From Flavobacteriia bacterium (GTDB taxonomy: Bacteria; Bacteroidota; Bacteroidia; Flavobacteriales; Schleiferiaceae), in contig CATILC010000149.1 in the NCBI GenBank assembly GCA_949516455.1, positions 1 through 17,687 on the forward strand: 17,687 nucleotides of DNA, given 5' to 3'. A model generated the notes under the pieces. It saw only the letters and a program-made list of their open reading frames with translations, did not search any database and had not been told where the DNA came from. Shown piece after piece: positions 1-7,721 of the stretch (its first letter is position 1; every line of letters begins with the position of its first letter). A program made the translations under genes and the position numbers.

Positions 1-4
1 ACAC

Positions 5-1588
5 ATGAAGCACTTCACTCTACTCTTTGCCTACTTGATGTCCTTCTTGGCCACGGCCCAAACTGCAGAATATTGGGTCTATTTCAAGGACAAGCCACAC
101 GCTGAGCAAGCCATTGCGGAAGGGCGTCTGGCCATTGGAGAAGAGGCCTTGGAAAAGAGATTCCTGCGCGGAGTTCCCATCGATGCCAAAGACGTTGCGG
201 TCTCTTCTGATTTTACGCGTGAACTCAGGAGCATGGGCGCTGAGGTGGTCGGGACCTCCCGCTGGCTCAATGCGGCAGTCGTTCGCTGGACTGGAAATTC
301 CCTCGATCTGGCGCGATTGAAATGTGTGCGAAAGGTCGAAGCGGTTCGGCAATGGGGAGCGGGCACTGCAGCCTATTCGCATTCGATGGGCAGCACAAGT
401 CTCGACTACGGAAGTTCCGCTCAGCAGATCCAGCTGCTCAATGGGCAGTATCTGCATGAGGATGGTTATACCGGTGCAGGTGTCCGGATCGCCGTTTTGG
501 ATGCAGGCTTTGCCAATGCATATGCCATGACCACCTTCGATTCCATGTATATGGACCAGCGTATGGTGGACAGTTATGATTTCGTCCACGGAGACACCAA
601 TGTGTACGATGCCGGAGGAGGACACGGAACGGCCGTTTTGAGTTGTATGGCAGCATTGAATCCCGATACACTGATCGGTACGGCACCGCATGCCGAATAC
701 GCCTTGTACACCACTGAGAATGTTTTCTCGGAAACCCGGCAGGAAGAGTACAATTGGATCTTTGGCGCCGAACGGGCAGACAGCATCGGCTGCGACATCA
801 TCAACTCCTCTTTGGGCTACTATGAAATGGACGATCCATCCCAGAGCTATTCCTTTTCTCAGATGGATGGTGGCAGTACGGTGGTGACCCGTGGGGCAGA
901 TGCAGCGGCATCCCGCGGTTTGCTGGTTGTTTCCAGTGCAGGCAATGAGGGCTTCAGCAGTTGGCAGCGGATCATCGCGCCCTGCGACGGCGACAGTGTC
1001 TTCTGCATCGGAGGGGTGTCCCTGACCGGTGCATTTGCCTTTTTCAGTAGCCGCGGACCAAGCGCGGACGGTCGGGTCAAGCCAAATGTCTCCGCCGCTG
1101 CCGCATCGGTACAAGTGGCCAATGGATCGGATGTTCCTGTGCCTGCGAACGGAACGAGTTTCTCATCGCCTACCATCGCAGGGCTCATGGCCTGCGCATG
1201 GCAGAAATACCCCACCAAGACCAACTGGGACTTGATGAAGGCAGTGGAATTCATCAGCAACCGCTATTGGGCGCCTGATTCACTGACGGGATTTGGCATT
1301 CCTGATTTTTCTCGGATCGATGAACGCTTGACTGCAGAGGGTGAAGTGCTCGAGCGCCGGAACCTGGAGGTATTTCCCAATCCTTCCAATGGCGACATTC
1401 GGTTCGAATTGGATGGAAATGAAGGATCTGCCAGCTGGCATCTAATGGATCTGTTCGGTCGTACGATGCAAAGCGGAACTTCCGAAAACGGCCGATCGAC
1501 ACTTTCCCTTCGGCTTCCAGCAGGCACGTACATTTTGAAGGTGGTGGCCCAGGCGCAGATCGGTATCCAGCGAATAGAGATCCGATGA
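5..1588 (+). CDS. Secreted S8 (subtilisin-like) serine peptidase with T9SS type A sorting domain
   Basis: This is a 527-residue exported serine protease, probably released or surface-anchored through the type IX secretion system. A signal peptide covers about residues 1-19 (basic MKH, hydrophobic core, ending ATAQ). An N-terminal region (about 22-115, with YWVYFKDK and RWLNAAVV) looks like the prodomain-like segment found in Bacteroidota members of this family. The catalytic domain (about 155-435) carries the full triad: Asp166 in AVLDAGF, His207 in GGGHGTAV and Ser385 in NGTSFSSP, with the oxyanion Asn314 in SSAGNEG. From Leu454 (LEVFPNPSNG) to the end there is a beta-rich domain with LMDLFGR and LPAGTYILKV, the hallmarks of a type A T9SS sorting signal. 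The start is supported by the signal peptide; only four upstream bases are visible, so the promoter is outside the window. The stop overlaps the next start (ATGA). The enzyme class is secure; the substrate is unknown. Confidence 0.93.
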   Translation: MKHFTLLFAYLMSFLATAQTAEYWVYFKDKPHAEQAIAEGRLAIGEEALEKRFLRGVPIDAKDVAVSSDFTRELRSMGAEVVGTSRWLNAAVVRWTGNSLDLARLKCVRKVEAVRQWGAGTAAYSHSMGSTSLDYGSSAQQIQLLNGQYLHEDGYTGAGVRIAVLDAGFANAYAMTTFDSMYMDQRMVDSYDFVHGDTNVYDAGGGHGTAVLSCMAALNPDTLIGTAPHAEYALYTTENVFSETRQEEYNWIFGAERADSIGCDIINSSLGYYEMDDPSQSYSFSQMDGGSTVVTRGADAAASRGLLVVSSAGNEGFSSWQRIIAPCDGDSVFCIGGVSLTGAFAFFSSRGPSADGRVKPNVSAAAASVQVANGSDVPVPANGTSFSSPTIAGLMACAWQKYPTKTNWDLMKAVEFISNRYWAPDSLTGFGIPDFSRIDERLTAEGEVLERRNLEVFPNPSNGDIRFELDGNEGSASWHLMDLFGRTMQSGTSENGRSTLSLRLPAGTYILKVVAQAQIGIQRIEIR

Positions 1589-2535
1589 GCACCAATCGAA
1601 TATGCTCGCTTTTTGGCATTGACGTTCCGATCATTCAAGCTGGGATGATCTGGTGCTCAGGATGGGAGTTGGCCAGCGCTGTTTCCCGTTCCGGGGGGCT
1701 GGGCATCATCGGGGCCGGCAGTATGTATCCCGACGTGCTGCGCACCCAAATCCAAAAGTGCAGGTCCGCAACAGACCGTCCTTTTGCTGTGAATATTCCC
1801 TTGCTGTATCCGGATATCGATCAGCATGTACAAACGATCATTGAAGAAAAGGTTCCCATCGTCTTCAGTTCGGCAGGCAATCCCAAGACCTGGACAGAAA
1901 CTTTGCAGAAAGAGGGGATACAGGTCGTGCATGTGGTGTCCAACAGAAAGTTTGCCTTGAAAGCGGAGGAGGCTGGTGTGGATGCAATTGTAGCGGAGGG
2001 GTTTGAAGCCGGTGGACACAATGGGAGAGAAGAGACCACCACGCTGGTGCTCATTCCTCTGATCGCCGACGCAGTATCGGTACCGGTCATCGCAGCGGGC
2101 GGTATTGGCAGCGGTCGGGCCATGGCTGCTGCTTTTGCATTGGGCGCAGAAGCCGTTCAGGTCGGAAGTCGATTTGTGGTGTCTGAAGAATCCTCTGCCC
2201 ACAAAGCCTTCAAGGAGCTGGTGGCGGGGGCTCGCGAAGGAGATACGCTGCTCACGCTCAAGGAACTCACCCCTGTCCGATTGCTGAAGAATCCTTTTTT
2301 TGAAGAAGTGATGGCGGCCTATTCCAGGGGCGCCGAACGAGATGAGCTCCTGGCATTGTTGGGGAGAGGACGCGCCAAGAAGGGAATGTTCGAAGGAGAT
2401 CTGAAAGAGGGAGAATTGGAGATCGGTCAGGTCTCCGCTCAATTCAAAAAGATCTTAAAGGCGGAGGAGATCGTGGCTGAAATGTGGAGCGAATTCAATG
2501 AAGTGCGTCGTTCACTCGGTGATGCGCATTTATAA
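1585..2535 (+). CDS. Nitronate monooxygenase / FabK-like FMN-dependent oxidoreductase
   Basis: This 316-residue cytoplasmic TIM-barrel flavoprotein belongs to the 2-nitropropane dioxygenase / nitronate monooxygenase family, which also includes the enoyl-ACP reductase FabK. The N-terminal strand PIIQAGMIWCSGWELASAV and the SRSGGLGIIGAG segment are the usual FMN-side start of the barrel. EAGGHNGR places the family's catalytic histidine at His145. The phosphate-binding motif AAGGIGSGRAM (about 170-180) is followed by GAEAVQVGSRF. The length fits the family. The family covers detoxification of nitronates as well as FabK-type fatty acid synthesis, and the sequence alone does not say which reaction applies here. 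Its ATG overlaps the stop of the secreted peptidase (ATGA), so the two are probably translated from one message, although one product is exported and the other is cytosolic. No terminator is evident after it. Confidence 0.85.
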   Translation: MSTNRICSLFGIDVPIIQAGMIWCSGWELASAVSRSGGLGIIGAGSMYPDVLRTQIQKCRSATDRPFAVNIPLLYPDIDQHVQTIIEEKVPIVFSSAGNPKTWTETLQKEGIQVVHVVSNRKFALKAEEAGVDAIVAEGFEAGGHNGREETTTLVLIPLIADAVSVPVIAAGGIGSGRAMAAAFALGAEAVQVGSRFVVSEESSAHKAFKELVAGAREGDTLLTLKELTPVRLLKNPFFEEVMAAYSRGAERDELLALLGRGRAKKGMFEGDLKEGELEIGQVSAQFKKILKAEEIVAEMWSEFNEVRRSLGDAHL

Positions 2536-2632
2536 TTATTCTTTCCAGAGCGCATGAATCGAAACAAACACTCGTTTAATCATTTGGGGAATCTTTCGAA
2601 TAAAGGAGCATCTCTACAGTTGCTTGAGATGT

Positions 2633-2640
2633 TAAATTTG
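2633..2640 (+). promoter_or_regulatory. Possible Bacteroidota -7 element before the type B T9SS protein
   Basis: TAAATTTG matches TAnnTTTG exactly. It would start transcription near 2645, about 15 bases before the ATG at 2661. No TTG lies 17-23 bases upstream, so the -33 half is missing and the call is weak. The rest of the 125-base gap 2536-2660 is AT-rich; I see no terminator in it, only a small palindrome, GATTTAAATC, at 2645-2654. Confidence 0.35.
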
Positions 2641-2660
2641 AAACGATTTAAATCAGAGAC

Positions 2661-5600
2661 ATGAAGCATTTCTTTAGAAGTCTATTTCTGGCCACCTTGT
2701 TCCTGGGTAGTTTCAGCCTCGAGGCCACCCACATCATGGGCGGGGAGATCACCTGGAGCTGTACGCCCAGTGGCCAGTACATCTTCAGGATGAAGCTATA
2801 TCGTGACTGCCAAGGGATATCGGCGCCATCCTCTGCCATATTGAGGGCCTACAATTATCCCTCAACAGGTGGGCAGGCAACCTTTCCGATGTCTCGCGTG
2901 TCTCAAACCGATATTTCACCCGATTGCAATATTCCCAACTCTCCAGGCGCCACGGAATTGAGTTGTTTCAATTTCGGCGGGTCTCAGGGAAATGGGGATG
3001 GGGCAGTAGAAGAAAGTATCTACCAGACCGCTCCGGTCACTTTGAACGGAACCCCGCCGGCCAATGGTTGGGTGTTTACCTGGAGTTCCTGCTGCCGCAA
3101 TAATACAGTGGACAACATCAACAGCCCAGGTGGTACAGGACACACGCTGCGCGCCATCATGTATCCTTTTACACCTCCCGGCGGAACGGGCCCGCTCAAT
3201 GCGAACCCATGCTACGACAATTCTCCGGTTTTTGAGGAAAATGCCAATACGGTGATCTGTACAGGCTATCCCTTCACCTACAACCACAATGCGACCGATT
3301 CTGAGCTCGACTCACTGTATTACAGCTGGGCAGATCCTCTGGACGATGGGTCAGGTTGGAATCCACCGGCTTCGCCCCCCTCCGTAAACTGGCTCAGCGG
3401 TTACTCGAGTAACAGTCCGCTGCCTGGAACCGCACAAAATCCTTCCAACGTCCCTGCAAGCATTGATGGCCCCACGGGTCAGATCAGTTACACCAGCTAC
3501 ACGCAGGGCTCCTTTGTTACCTGTATCAAGGTCGAAGCCTGGAAATGCGGTCAGCTTGTTGCGGAGATCTTCCGGGACATTCAGGTGACTTTGATCACCT
3601 GTGGTGCGGTCAACAATCCGCCTACTTTGCTCATTACTCCAGCACCTGGCTCTGTTCCGATCAATGTCAACGGAACCATTATCACTGCGACGGCTTTTGC
3701 TGGCGACCTTGTGGCATTCAGTCTGAATGCCACAGATTTTGATTTCCAGCCTCAGTCCTTCGCACCTCAGGAGATCGAGTTCAGTGCAACGGGCAATAAT
3801 CTGGCACCGATCAGCAATCCGGGTGCCGGCTGTTTGAACCCACCATGTGCCACCATTTCGCCCACTCCTGGTCAGCCTACATTTGTGAATCCGACCAACA
3901 ATCAGGTAGAATTCAACTGGAATACCGCATGCAACCACTTGAACACGCAAAACGGTTGCGGCACGTTTAGAAACTCCTATTCTTTCGCTCTGCGAATGCA
4001 GGACGATTTCTGTCCGGCTCCCGCGATCTCCATTGCCACGCTCAAGGTGACGGTCGTGGCCGATCCTTCAGATCCGCCACAGATGGGGTGTGTGGGATAT
4101 GACCCCTCTGGCGGGATCAATATTACCTGGACAGCCCCTGTGGATACGGGATTCCGTTTTGATAAATACATCATCTATTTCAAGCCAGCGAATACGCCAG
4201 GTGCTGTTTTCTCGGCTGTGGATTCCAATTCCAATTACGCGGCCAGCTCCGCCTTGCTCACAGGACTGGCCAACAATGGAGATGGAGAATATTTCATGCG
4301 CGTGAGAGGAATGTGCGGATACCTGAGTGCGCCGTCGGATACGGCGGGCATCATCGTTATGAATCTCACAACTTCCGCACCGCCTGTATCATCGGCCATG
4401 CTCGACTGGAACCGGATCGGTTCGGGTACCACTTACGAAATCTGGGCAGAATCTCCTCCGGGAGCCGGCAACTGGACCATGATCGGAACCACCACCGATA
4501 CATCCTACCAGGTTTTGGCGTCTTTCTGCAATGCACCTGTTAGTTTTCAAATTCGCATTCCACTTGGGACAGGTGGGACCTGCGGATCAACGGTGGACAG
4601 CGCCATTTTCTTCGACAATGTGAACGACGATATAATGGTAATCGATTCGGCTTCGGTTGGTGCCGGTGGACTGGCAGAACTCAGCTGGCAGGACTCACCC
4701 AGCGGAGATGTGATCGAATATTATGTGCTGCAGTTGGATCCGTCCACGCTTCTTTTCAACGTGGTCGATACGGTTCCCGTGGGTTCCGCCATGCCCTGGA
4801 TCAACTTGAATTCCAACGCGACCACAAATCCAGAGGTCTACAAGGTGATATCCATTGACAGTTGCGGCAATCAAAGTGATGATGTTCAGGTGATACGACA
4901 CAAGACCATGTTCTTGAAGAATTATCTGGACAAGTGCACGGCGACCAATAGCCTGACCTGGACGCGCTATGAAGGATTCACTGCGAACCTCTACAACGTG
5001 ATGGTCCAAGTCACCGATCCGGCGGGCAATCAAAATCCGCCCGTTCTTCTGAACAGTCAGCCGTCCAACGACTCGACCTACATCCACTCGGGCCTGCTCA
5101 ATGGGTATACCTATTGTTATTTCATACGCGCTATGGATACGGTGAACGATGTGAGTGCGATCAGCAATCGCGTGTGCTTCCAAGCCGACGTACCCAATAA
5201 ATCCAAATTGATGTACCTGGCGGATGTATCGGTCAAGAACAACAGCATCGAACTCTTCTCTTTTATCGATGGAACAGCCGATGTAGTATCCTATGATGTT
5301 GAACGTTCGGACAATCCGGTCGGACCGTTCATCTCGCTCGGCCGAGTGCTCAAACCCACTGGAGCGCCGTATATCATTGAATACTCGGATTTCTCAGCTG
5401 ATTTTACGGGTAAGAAATATTGGTATCGGGTTTCCGCATTGGATTCGTGTGGAGCGCGCGATACTGTGACCAATGTTTCCCGGAATATTCTTCTGCAGGT
5501 GAACAACGAAAAAGGACTTTCCAATCGACTGGTATGGAACCCGTACACCGAATATGCAGGTGAAGTCGGCAGCTACACCATTTGGAGAAGCGACAACGAG

Positions 5601-6083
5601 ACCTATGGCTTCACAGAGATCGCGACCGTACCAGGAACGGATACCGTGTACATGGACTTCTTCTCCACACAAGCAGATCCAAATAATGGCCGTTTCTGTT
5701 ATTATGTTGAAGCCAACGAGATCAATAATCCATTGAATTTTGTGGGTCTGGACGGACTGCCCTTCAGATCTCGATCGAATGTGGACTGTGATGTGGTGAA
5801 GGCCCGTGTCTTTTTGCCAACCGCTTTCCGACCGGGCAGCGACAATCCAGACAATGCGCTCTTTGGGCCATCTACGGTCTTTGAGACCGGTGGATACAAG
5901 TTTTTGGTCATGAACCGCTGGGGAGAGGTCGTGTTCAGTACGGCCAATCCGGATAAGAAGTGGGACGGCATAAGCAGTTCGGGTATGCAAGCTCCCGCGG
6001 GTGTCTATATGTATTTGATCATATACAAATCCCTTGAAGATGTGCCCATTGAGCAAAGGGGCCATTTCAACCTCATTAGATGA
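2661..6083 (+). CDS. Large secreted multidomain protein with T9SS type B (gliding-motility-associated) C-terminal domain
   Basis: This 1140-residue exported surface protein has a signal peptide at residues 1-22 (cleavage likely after SLEA). The mature N-terminus THIMGGEITW is a recurring signature of large Bacteroidota T9SS proteins. A cysteine-rich beta module runs to about 465. About six fibronectin-III-like or related beta-sandwich repeats follow, beginning near 470, 575, 668, 758, 858 and 950. They show recurring tryptophan strands (ITWTAP, LDWNRIG, LSWQDS, LTWTRYEG, LVWNPYTEY) and closing YxxRV/Y-type strands. Residues from about Val1050 to the end (VFLPTAFRPG, NRWGEVVF, WDG, APAGVYMYLI) form the CHU_C / gliding-motility-associated C-terminal domain that directs type B T9SS export. 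No enzyme motif is visible; an adhesin or structural role is an inference. The gene seems monocistronic: a terminator follows 22 bases after its stop. Confidence 0.88.
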   Translation: MKHFFRSLFLATLFLGSFSLEATHIMGGEITWSCTPSGQYIFRMKLYRDCQGISAPSSAILRAYNYPSTGGQATFPMSRVSQTDISPDCNIPNSPGATELSCFNFGGSQGNGDGAVEESIYQTAPVTLNGTPPANGWVFTWSSCCRNNTVDNINSPGGTGHTLRAIMYPFTPPGGTGPLNANPCYDNSPVFEENANTVICTGYPFTYNHNATDSELDSLYYSWADPLDDGSGWNPPASPPSVNWLSGYSSNSPLPGTAQNPSNVPASIDGPTGQISYTSYTQGSFVTCIKVEAWKCGQLVAEIFRDIQVTLITCGAVNNPPTLLITPAPGSVPINVNGTIITATAFAGDLVAFSLNATDFDFQPQSFAPQEIEFSATGNNLAPISNPGAGCLNPPCATISPTPGQPTFVNPTNNQVEFNWNTACNHLNTQNGCGTFRNSYSFALRMQDDFCPAPAISIATLKVTVVADPSDPPQMGCVGYDPSGGINITWTAPVDTGFRFDKYIIYFKPANTPGAVFSAVDSNSNYAASSALLTGLANNGDGEYFMRVRGMCGYLSAPSDTAGIIVMNLTTSAPPVSSAMLDWNRIGSGTTYEIWAESPPGAGNWTMIGTTTDTSYQVLASFCNAPVSFQIRIPLGTGGTCGSTVDSAIFFDNVNDDIMVIDSASVGAGGLAELSWQDSPSGDVIEYYVLQLDPSTLLFNVVDTVPVGSAMPWINLNSNATTNPEVYKVISIDSCGNQSDDVQVIRHKTMFLKNYLDKCTATNSLTWTRYEGFTANLYNVMVQVTDPAGNQNPPVLLNSQPSNDSTYIHSGLLNGYTYCYFIRAMDTVNDVSAISNRVCFQADVPNKSKLMYLADVSVKNNSIELFSFIDGTADVVSYDVERSDNPVGPFISLGRVLKPTGAPYIIEYSDFSADFTGKKYWYRVSALDSCGARDTVTNVSRNILLQVNNEKGLSNRLVWNPYTEYAGEVGSYTIWRSDNETYGFTEIATVPGTDTVYMDFFSTQADPNNGRFCYYVEANEINNPLNFVGLDGLPFRSRSNVDCDVVKARVFLPTAFRPGSDNPDNALFGPSTVFETGGYKFLVMNRWGEVVFSTANPDKKWDGISSSGMQAPAGVYMYLIIYKSLEDVPIEQRGHFNLIR

Positions 6084-6104
6084 TCAGGGCAAACCGCCAA
6101 ATAC

Positions 6105-6134
6105 AAAAGCCGTCTGAAATGACGGCTTTTTTTG
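6105..6134 (+). terminator. Rho-independent terminator after the type B T9SS protein gene
   Basis: A perfect 10-bp inverted repeat, AAAAGCCGTC (6105-6114) and GACGGCTTTT (6121-6130), encloses the six-base loop TGAAAT. A run of seven T residues (6127-6133) completes a textbook intrinsic terminator. It also works partly in reverse, because the 5' arm starts with four A residues. Confidence 0.92.
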
Positions 6135-6164
6135 TAAGGTGCCTCATCGAGGGCAGTATATTTG
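6131..6164 (+). promoter_or_regulatory. guaB promoter (Bacteroidota type)
   Basis: TTTG at 6131-6134 serves as the -33 element and TATATTTG at 6157-6164 is an exact TAnnTTTG -7 element, with 22 bases between them. This is within the 17-23 spacing known for Bacteroidota sigma-A promoters. Transcription should begin near 6168, leaving a leader of only about 19 bases before the ATG at 6187. The -33 element lies in the T-run of the preceding terminator. Confidence 0.7.
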
Positions 6165-6165
6165 C

Positions 6166-6185
6166 ATGCAATCTGAAGATTGCAT
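6166..6185 (+). promoter_or_regulatory. Perfect inverted repeat abutting the guaB start codon
   Basis: ATGCAATC (6166-6173) and GATTGCAT (6178-6185) are exact reverse complements around the loop TGAA. The repeat sits between the -7 element and the ATG at 6187, covering the expected transcription start and almost the whole leader. It could be a repressor operator or a 5' hairpin that affects initiation or mRNA stability. The symmetry is seen directly; the function is inferred. Confidence 0.55.
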
Positions 6186-6186
6186 T

Positions 6187-7659
6187 ATGAATTCCCTAAA
6201 TCAATCGATCATCGGTGAAGGCTTGACCTACGATGATGTCCTGCTCCTTCCTCATTTTTCCGACATCCTTCCGCGCGAGGTGTCCATTGGCTCACGGTTT
6301 ACAAGGGGCATTGGTCTTGAGGTCCCCATTGCAGCTGCTGCCATGGATACGGTGACCGAGTCTGCACTGGCCATTGCCATAGCGCAGGAGGGCGGAATTG
6401 GTGTACTGCACAAGAACATGACGATCGAACAACAGGCGATCGAAGTGCGCAAGGTGAAGCGCGCCGAAAGCGGAATGATCCTCGATCCGGTGACCTTGTC
6501 CCAGGAAAATACCATTCGAGAGGCCAGGAAGATGATGGCGGAATACAAGATCGGCGGCATTCCCATCATAGAGAACGATCGCAAGCTGATCGGCATCATT
6601 ACCAACCGGGATCTTCGTTTTGAAAAAGAAGAGGATAAGCGCATCGGGGAGATGATGACACGCGAAGGTCTGATCACCACGCACCCCAATACCTCCATGG
6701 AGGAGGCCGAGGTCAAACTTCAGGCACACAAGATCGAGAAATTACCTGTGGTCAATGACCAAGGTCATCTGGTCGGATTGATCACCTACAGGGACATAAA
6801 GAAGCAAAGGGTGAAGCCCAATGCCAACAAGGACACCTACGGACGCCTGCGGGTAGCTGCTGCCGTTGGGGTTACGGGTGATATCCTCGAACGTGTTTCG
6901 GCTTTGGTCGATTCCAATGTGGACGCCATTGTGATCGATACGGCCCATGGCCACAGCAAAGGAGTGGGCGAAGCGCTCAAGAGCGTAAAGATGAAATTCC
7001 CGGAGCTGCAGGTGGTGGTGGGCAATATTGCCACAGAAGAAGCGGCCCGTTGGCTGGCCGACCAGGGAGCGGATGCGGTGAAAGTGGGCATCGGCCCAGG
7101 ATCCATTTGTACGACCCGAGTGGTGGCTGGGGTGGGTGTGCCTCAACTCACAGCGGTCATGGAAGCGGCGAAAGGATTGAAAGGCACGGGCGTTCCATTG
7201 ATCGCCGATGGAGGCATACGTTACACGGGCGATATTGTGAAGGCATTGGCTGCCGGCGCGAGTTGTGTCATGTTGGGTTCGCTTTTGGCAGGCACAAAAG
7301 AGACGCCCGGAGATACCATCATTTACGAAGGAAGGAAATACAAATCCTATCGCGGGATGGGCTCGATCGAGGCCATGCAAAAGGGAAGCAAAGACCGTTA
7401 TTTTCAGGATGTCGAAGACGACATCAAGAAATTGGTTCCCGAGGGGATCGTTGGCCGGGTTCCTTATAAAGGCGAGTTGTCCGAGGTCATGTATCAATTC
7501 ACTGGCGGTCTGCGCGCGGGCATGGGCTACCTCGGTGCCAAAGATGTATCCACCCTGCAAAGCCACGCTAAATTTGTTCGGATCACCACAGCAGGTGTGA
7601 ACGAAAGTCATCCGCATGATGTAAAGATCACCAGTGAATCACCCAATTATAGCCGTTGA
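6187..7659 (+). CDS. guaB: Inosine-5'-monophosphate dehydrogenase
   Basis: GuaB oxidises IMP to XMP with NAD+, the committed step of guanine nucleotide synthesis, in the cytosol. The 490-residue protein starts MNSLNQSIIGEGLTYDDVLL, the standard IMPDH opening. The barrel is interrupted by a pair of CBS domains (about 97-205; LIGIITNRDLRF and LVGLITYRDI end the two halves), the usual nucleotide-sensing module. The catalytic loop GPGSICTTRVVAGVGVPQ places the nucleophile at Cys308. Asp251 in DTAHGHS contacts NAD/IMP in the family. GGIRYTGDIVKALAAGA is the phosphate site and YRGMGSIEAM begins the mobile flap. An in-frame ATG upstream at 6139 would add 16 residues, but they do not resemble the family and that start lies upstream of the promoter -7 element, so 6187 is preferred. 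A small inverted repeat precedes the start. No terminator follows, so read-through into the downstream operon is possible. Confidence 0.97.
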   Translation: MNSLNQSIIGEGLTYDDVLLLPHFSDILPREVSIGSRFTRGIGLEVPIAAAAMDTVTESALAIAIAQEGGIGVLHKNMTIEQQAIEVRKVKRAESGMILDPVTLSQENTIREARKMMAEYKIGGIPIIENDRKLIGIITNRDLRFEKEEDKRIGEMMTREGLITTHPNTSMEEAEVKLQAHKIEKLPVVNDQGHLVGLITYRDIKKQRVKPNANKDTYGRLRVAAAVGVTGDILERVSALVDSNVDAIVIDTAHGHSKGVGEALKSVKMKFPELQVVVGNIATEEAARWLADQGADAVKVGIGPGSICTTRVVAGVGVPQLTAVMEAAKGLKGTGVPLIADGGIRYTGDIVKALAAGASCVMLGSLLAGTKETPGDTIIYEGRKYKSYRGMGSIEAMQKGSKDRYFQDVEDDIKKLVPEGIVGRVPYKGELSEVMYQFTGGLRAGMGYLGAKDVSTLQSHAKFVRITTAGVNESHPHDVKITSESPNYSR

Positions 7660-7665
7660 GGAATC

Positions 7666-7697
7666 TTGATCACGGCTGATTACAATCCGTATTTTTG
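7666..7697 (+). promoter_or_regulatory. Promoter of the periplasmic chaperone operon (Bacteroidota type)
   Basis: TTG at 7666-7668 and TATTTTTG at 7690-7697, an exact TAnnTTTG, are separated by 21 bases. The predicted transcription start is near 7702, about 20 bases before the ATG at 7722. This gives the chaperone genes their own promoter just after the guaB stop codon. Confidence 0.65.
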
Positions 7698-7721
7698 ACC
7701 TCTTAAAATCATTCACAGACG

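Noticed and set aside
20..1114. Long open frame (364 codons) on the minus strand opposite the subtilase gene
   Set aside because: Its translation has no recognisable domain, is rich in His/Cys/Arg typical of antisense frames, and lies entirely over a gene with an intact catalytic triad.
2573..2584. TTTAATCATTTG as another promoter element before the type B T9SS gene
   Set aside because: TA and TTTG are four bases apart instead of two, so it does not fit TAnnTTTG.
6139..6186. Upstream in-frame ATG that would extend GuaB by 16 residues
   Set aside because: The extra residues are not family-like and this ATG lies before the promoter -7 element and the expected transcription start.
6742..7617. 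Minus-strand open frame of 291 codons opposite guaB
   Set aside because: It is a by-product of codon bias in guaB; the translation shows no motif and no ribosome site.
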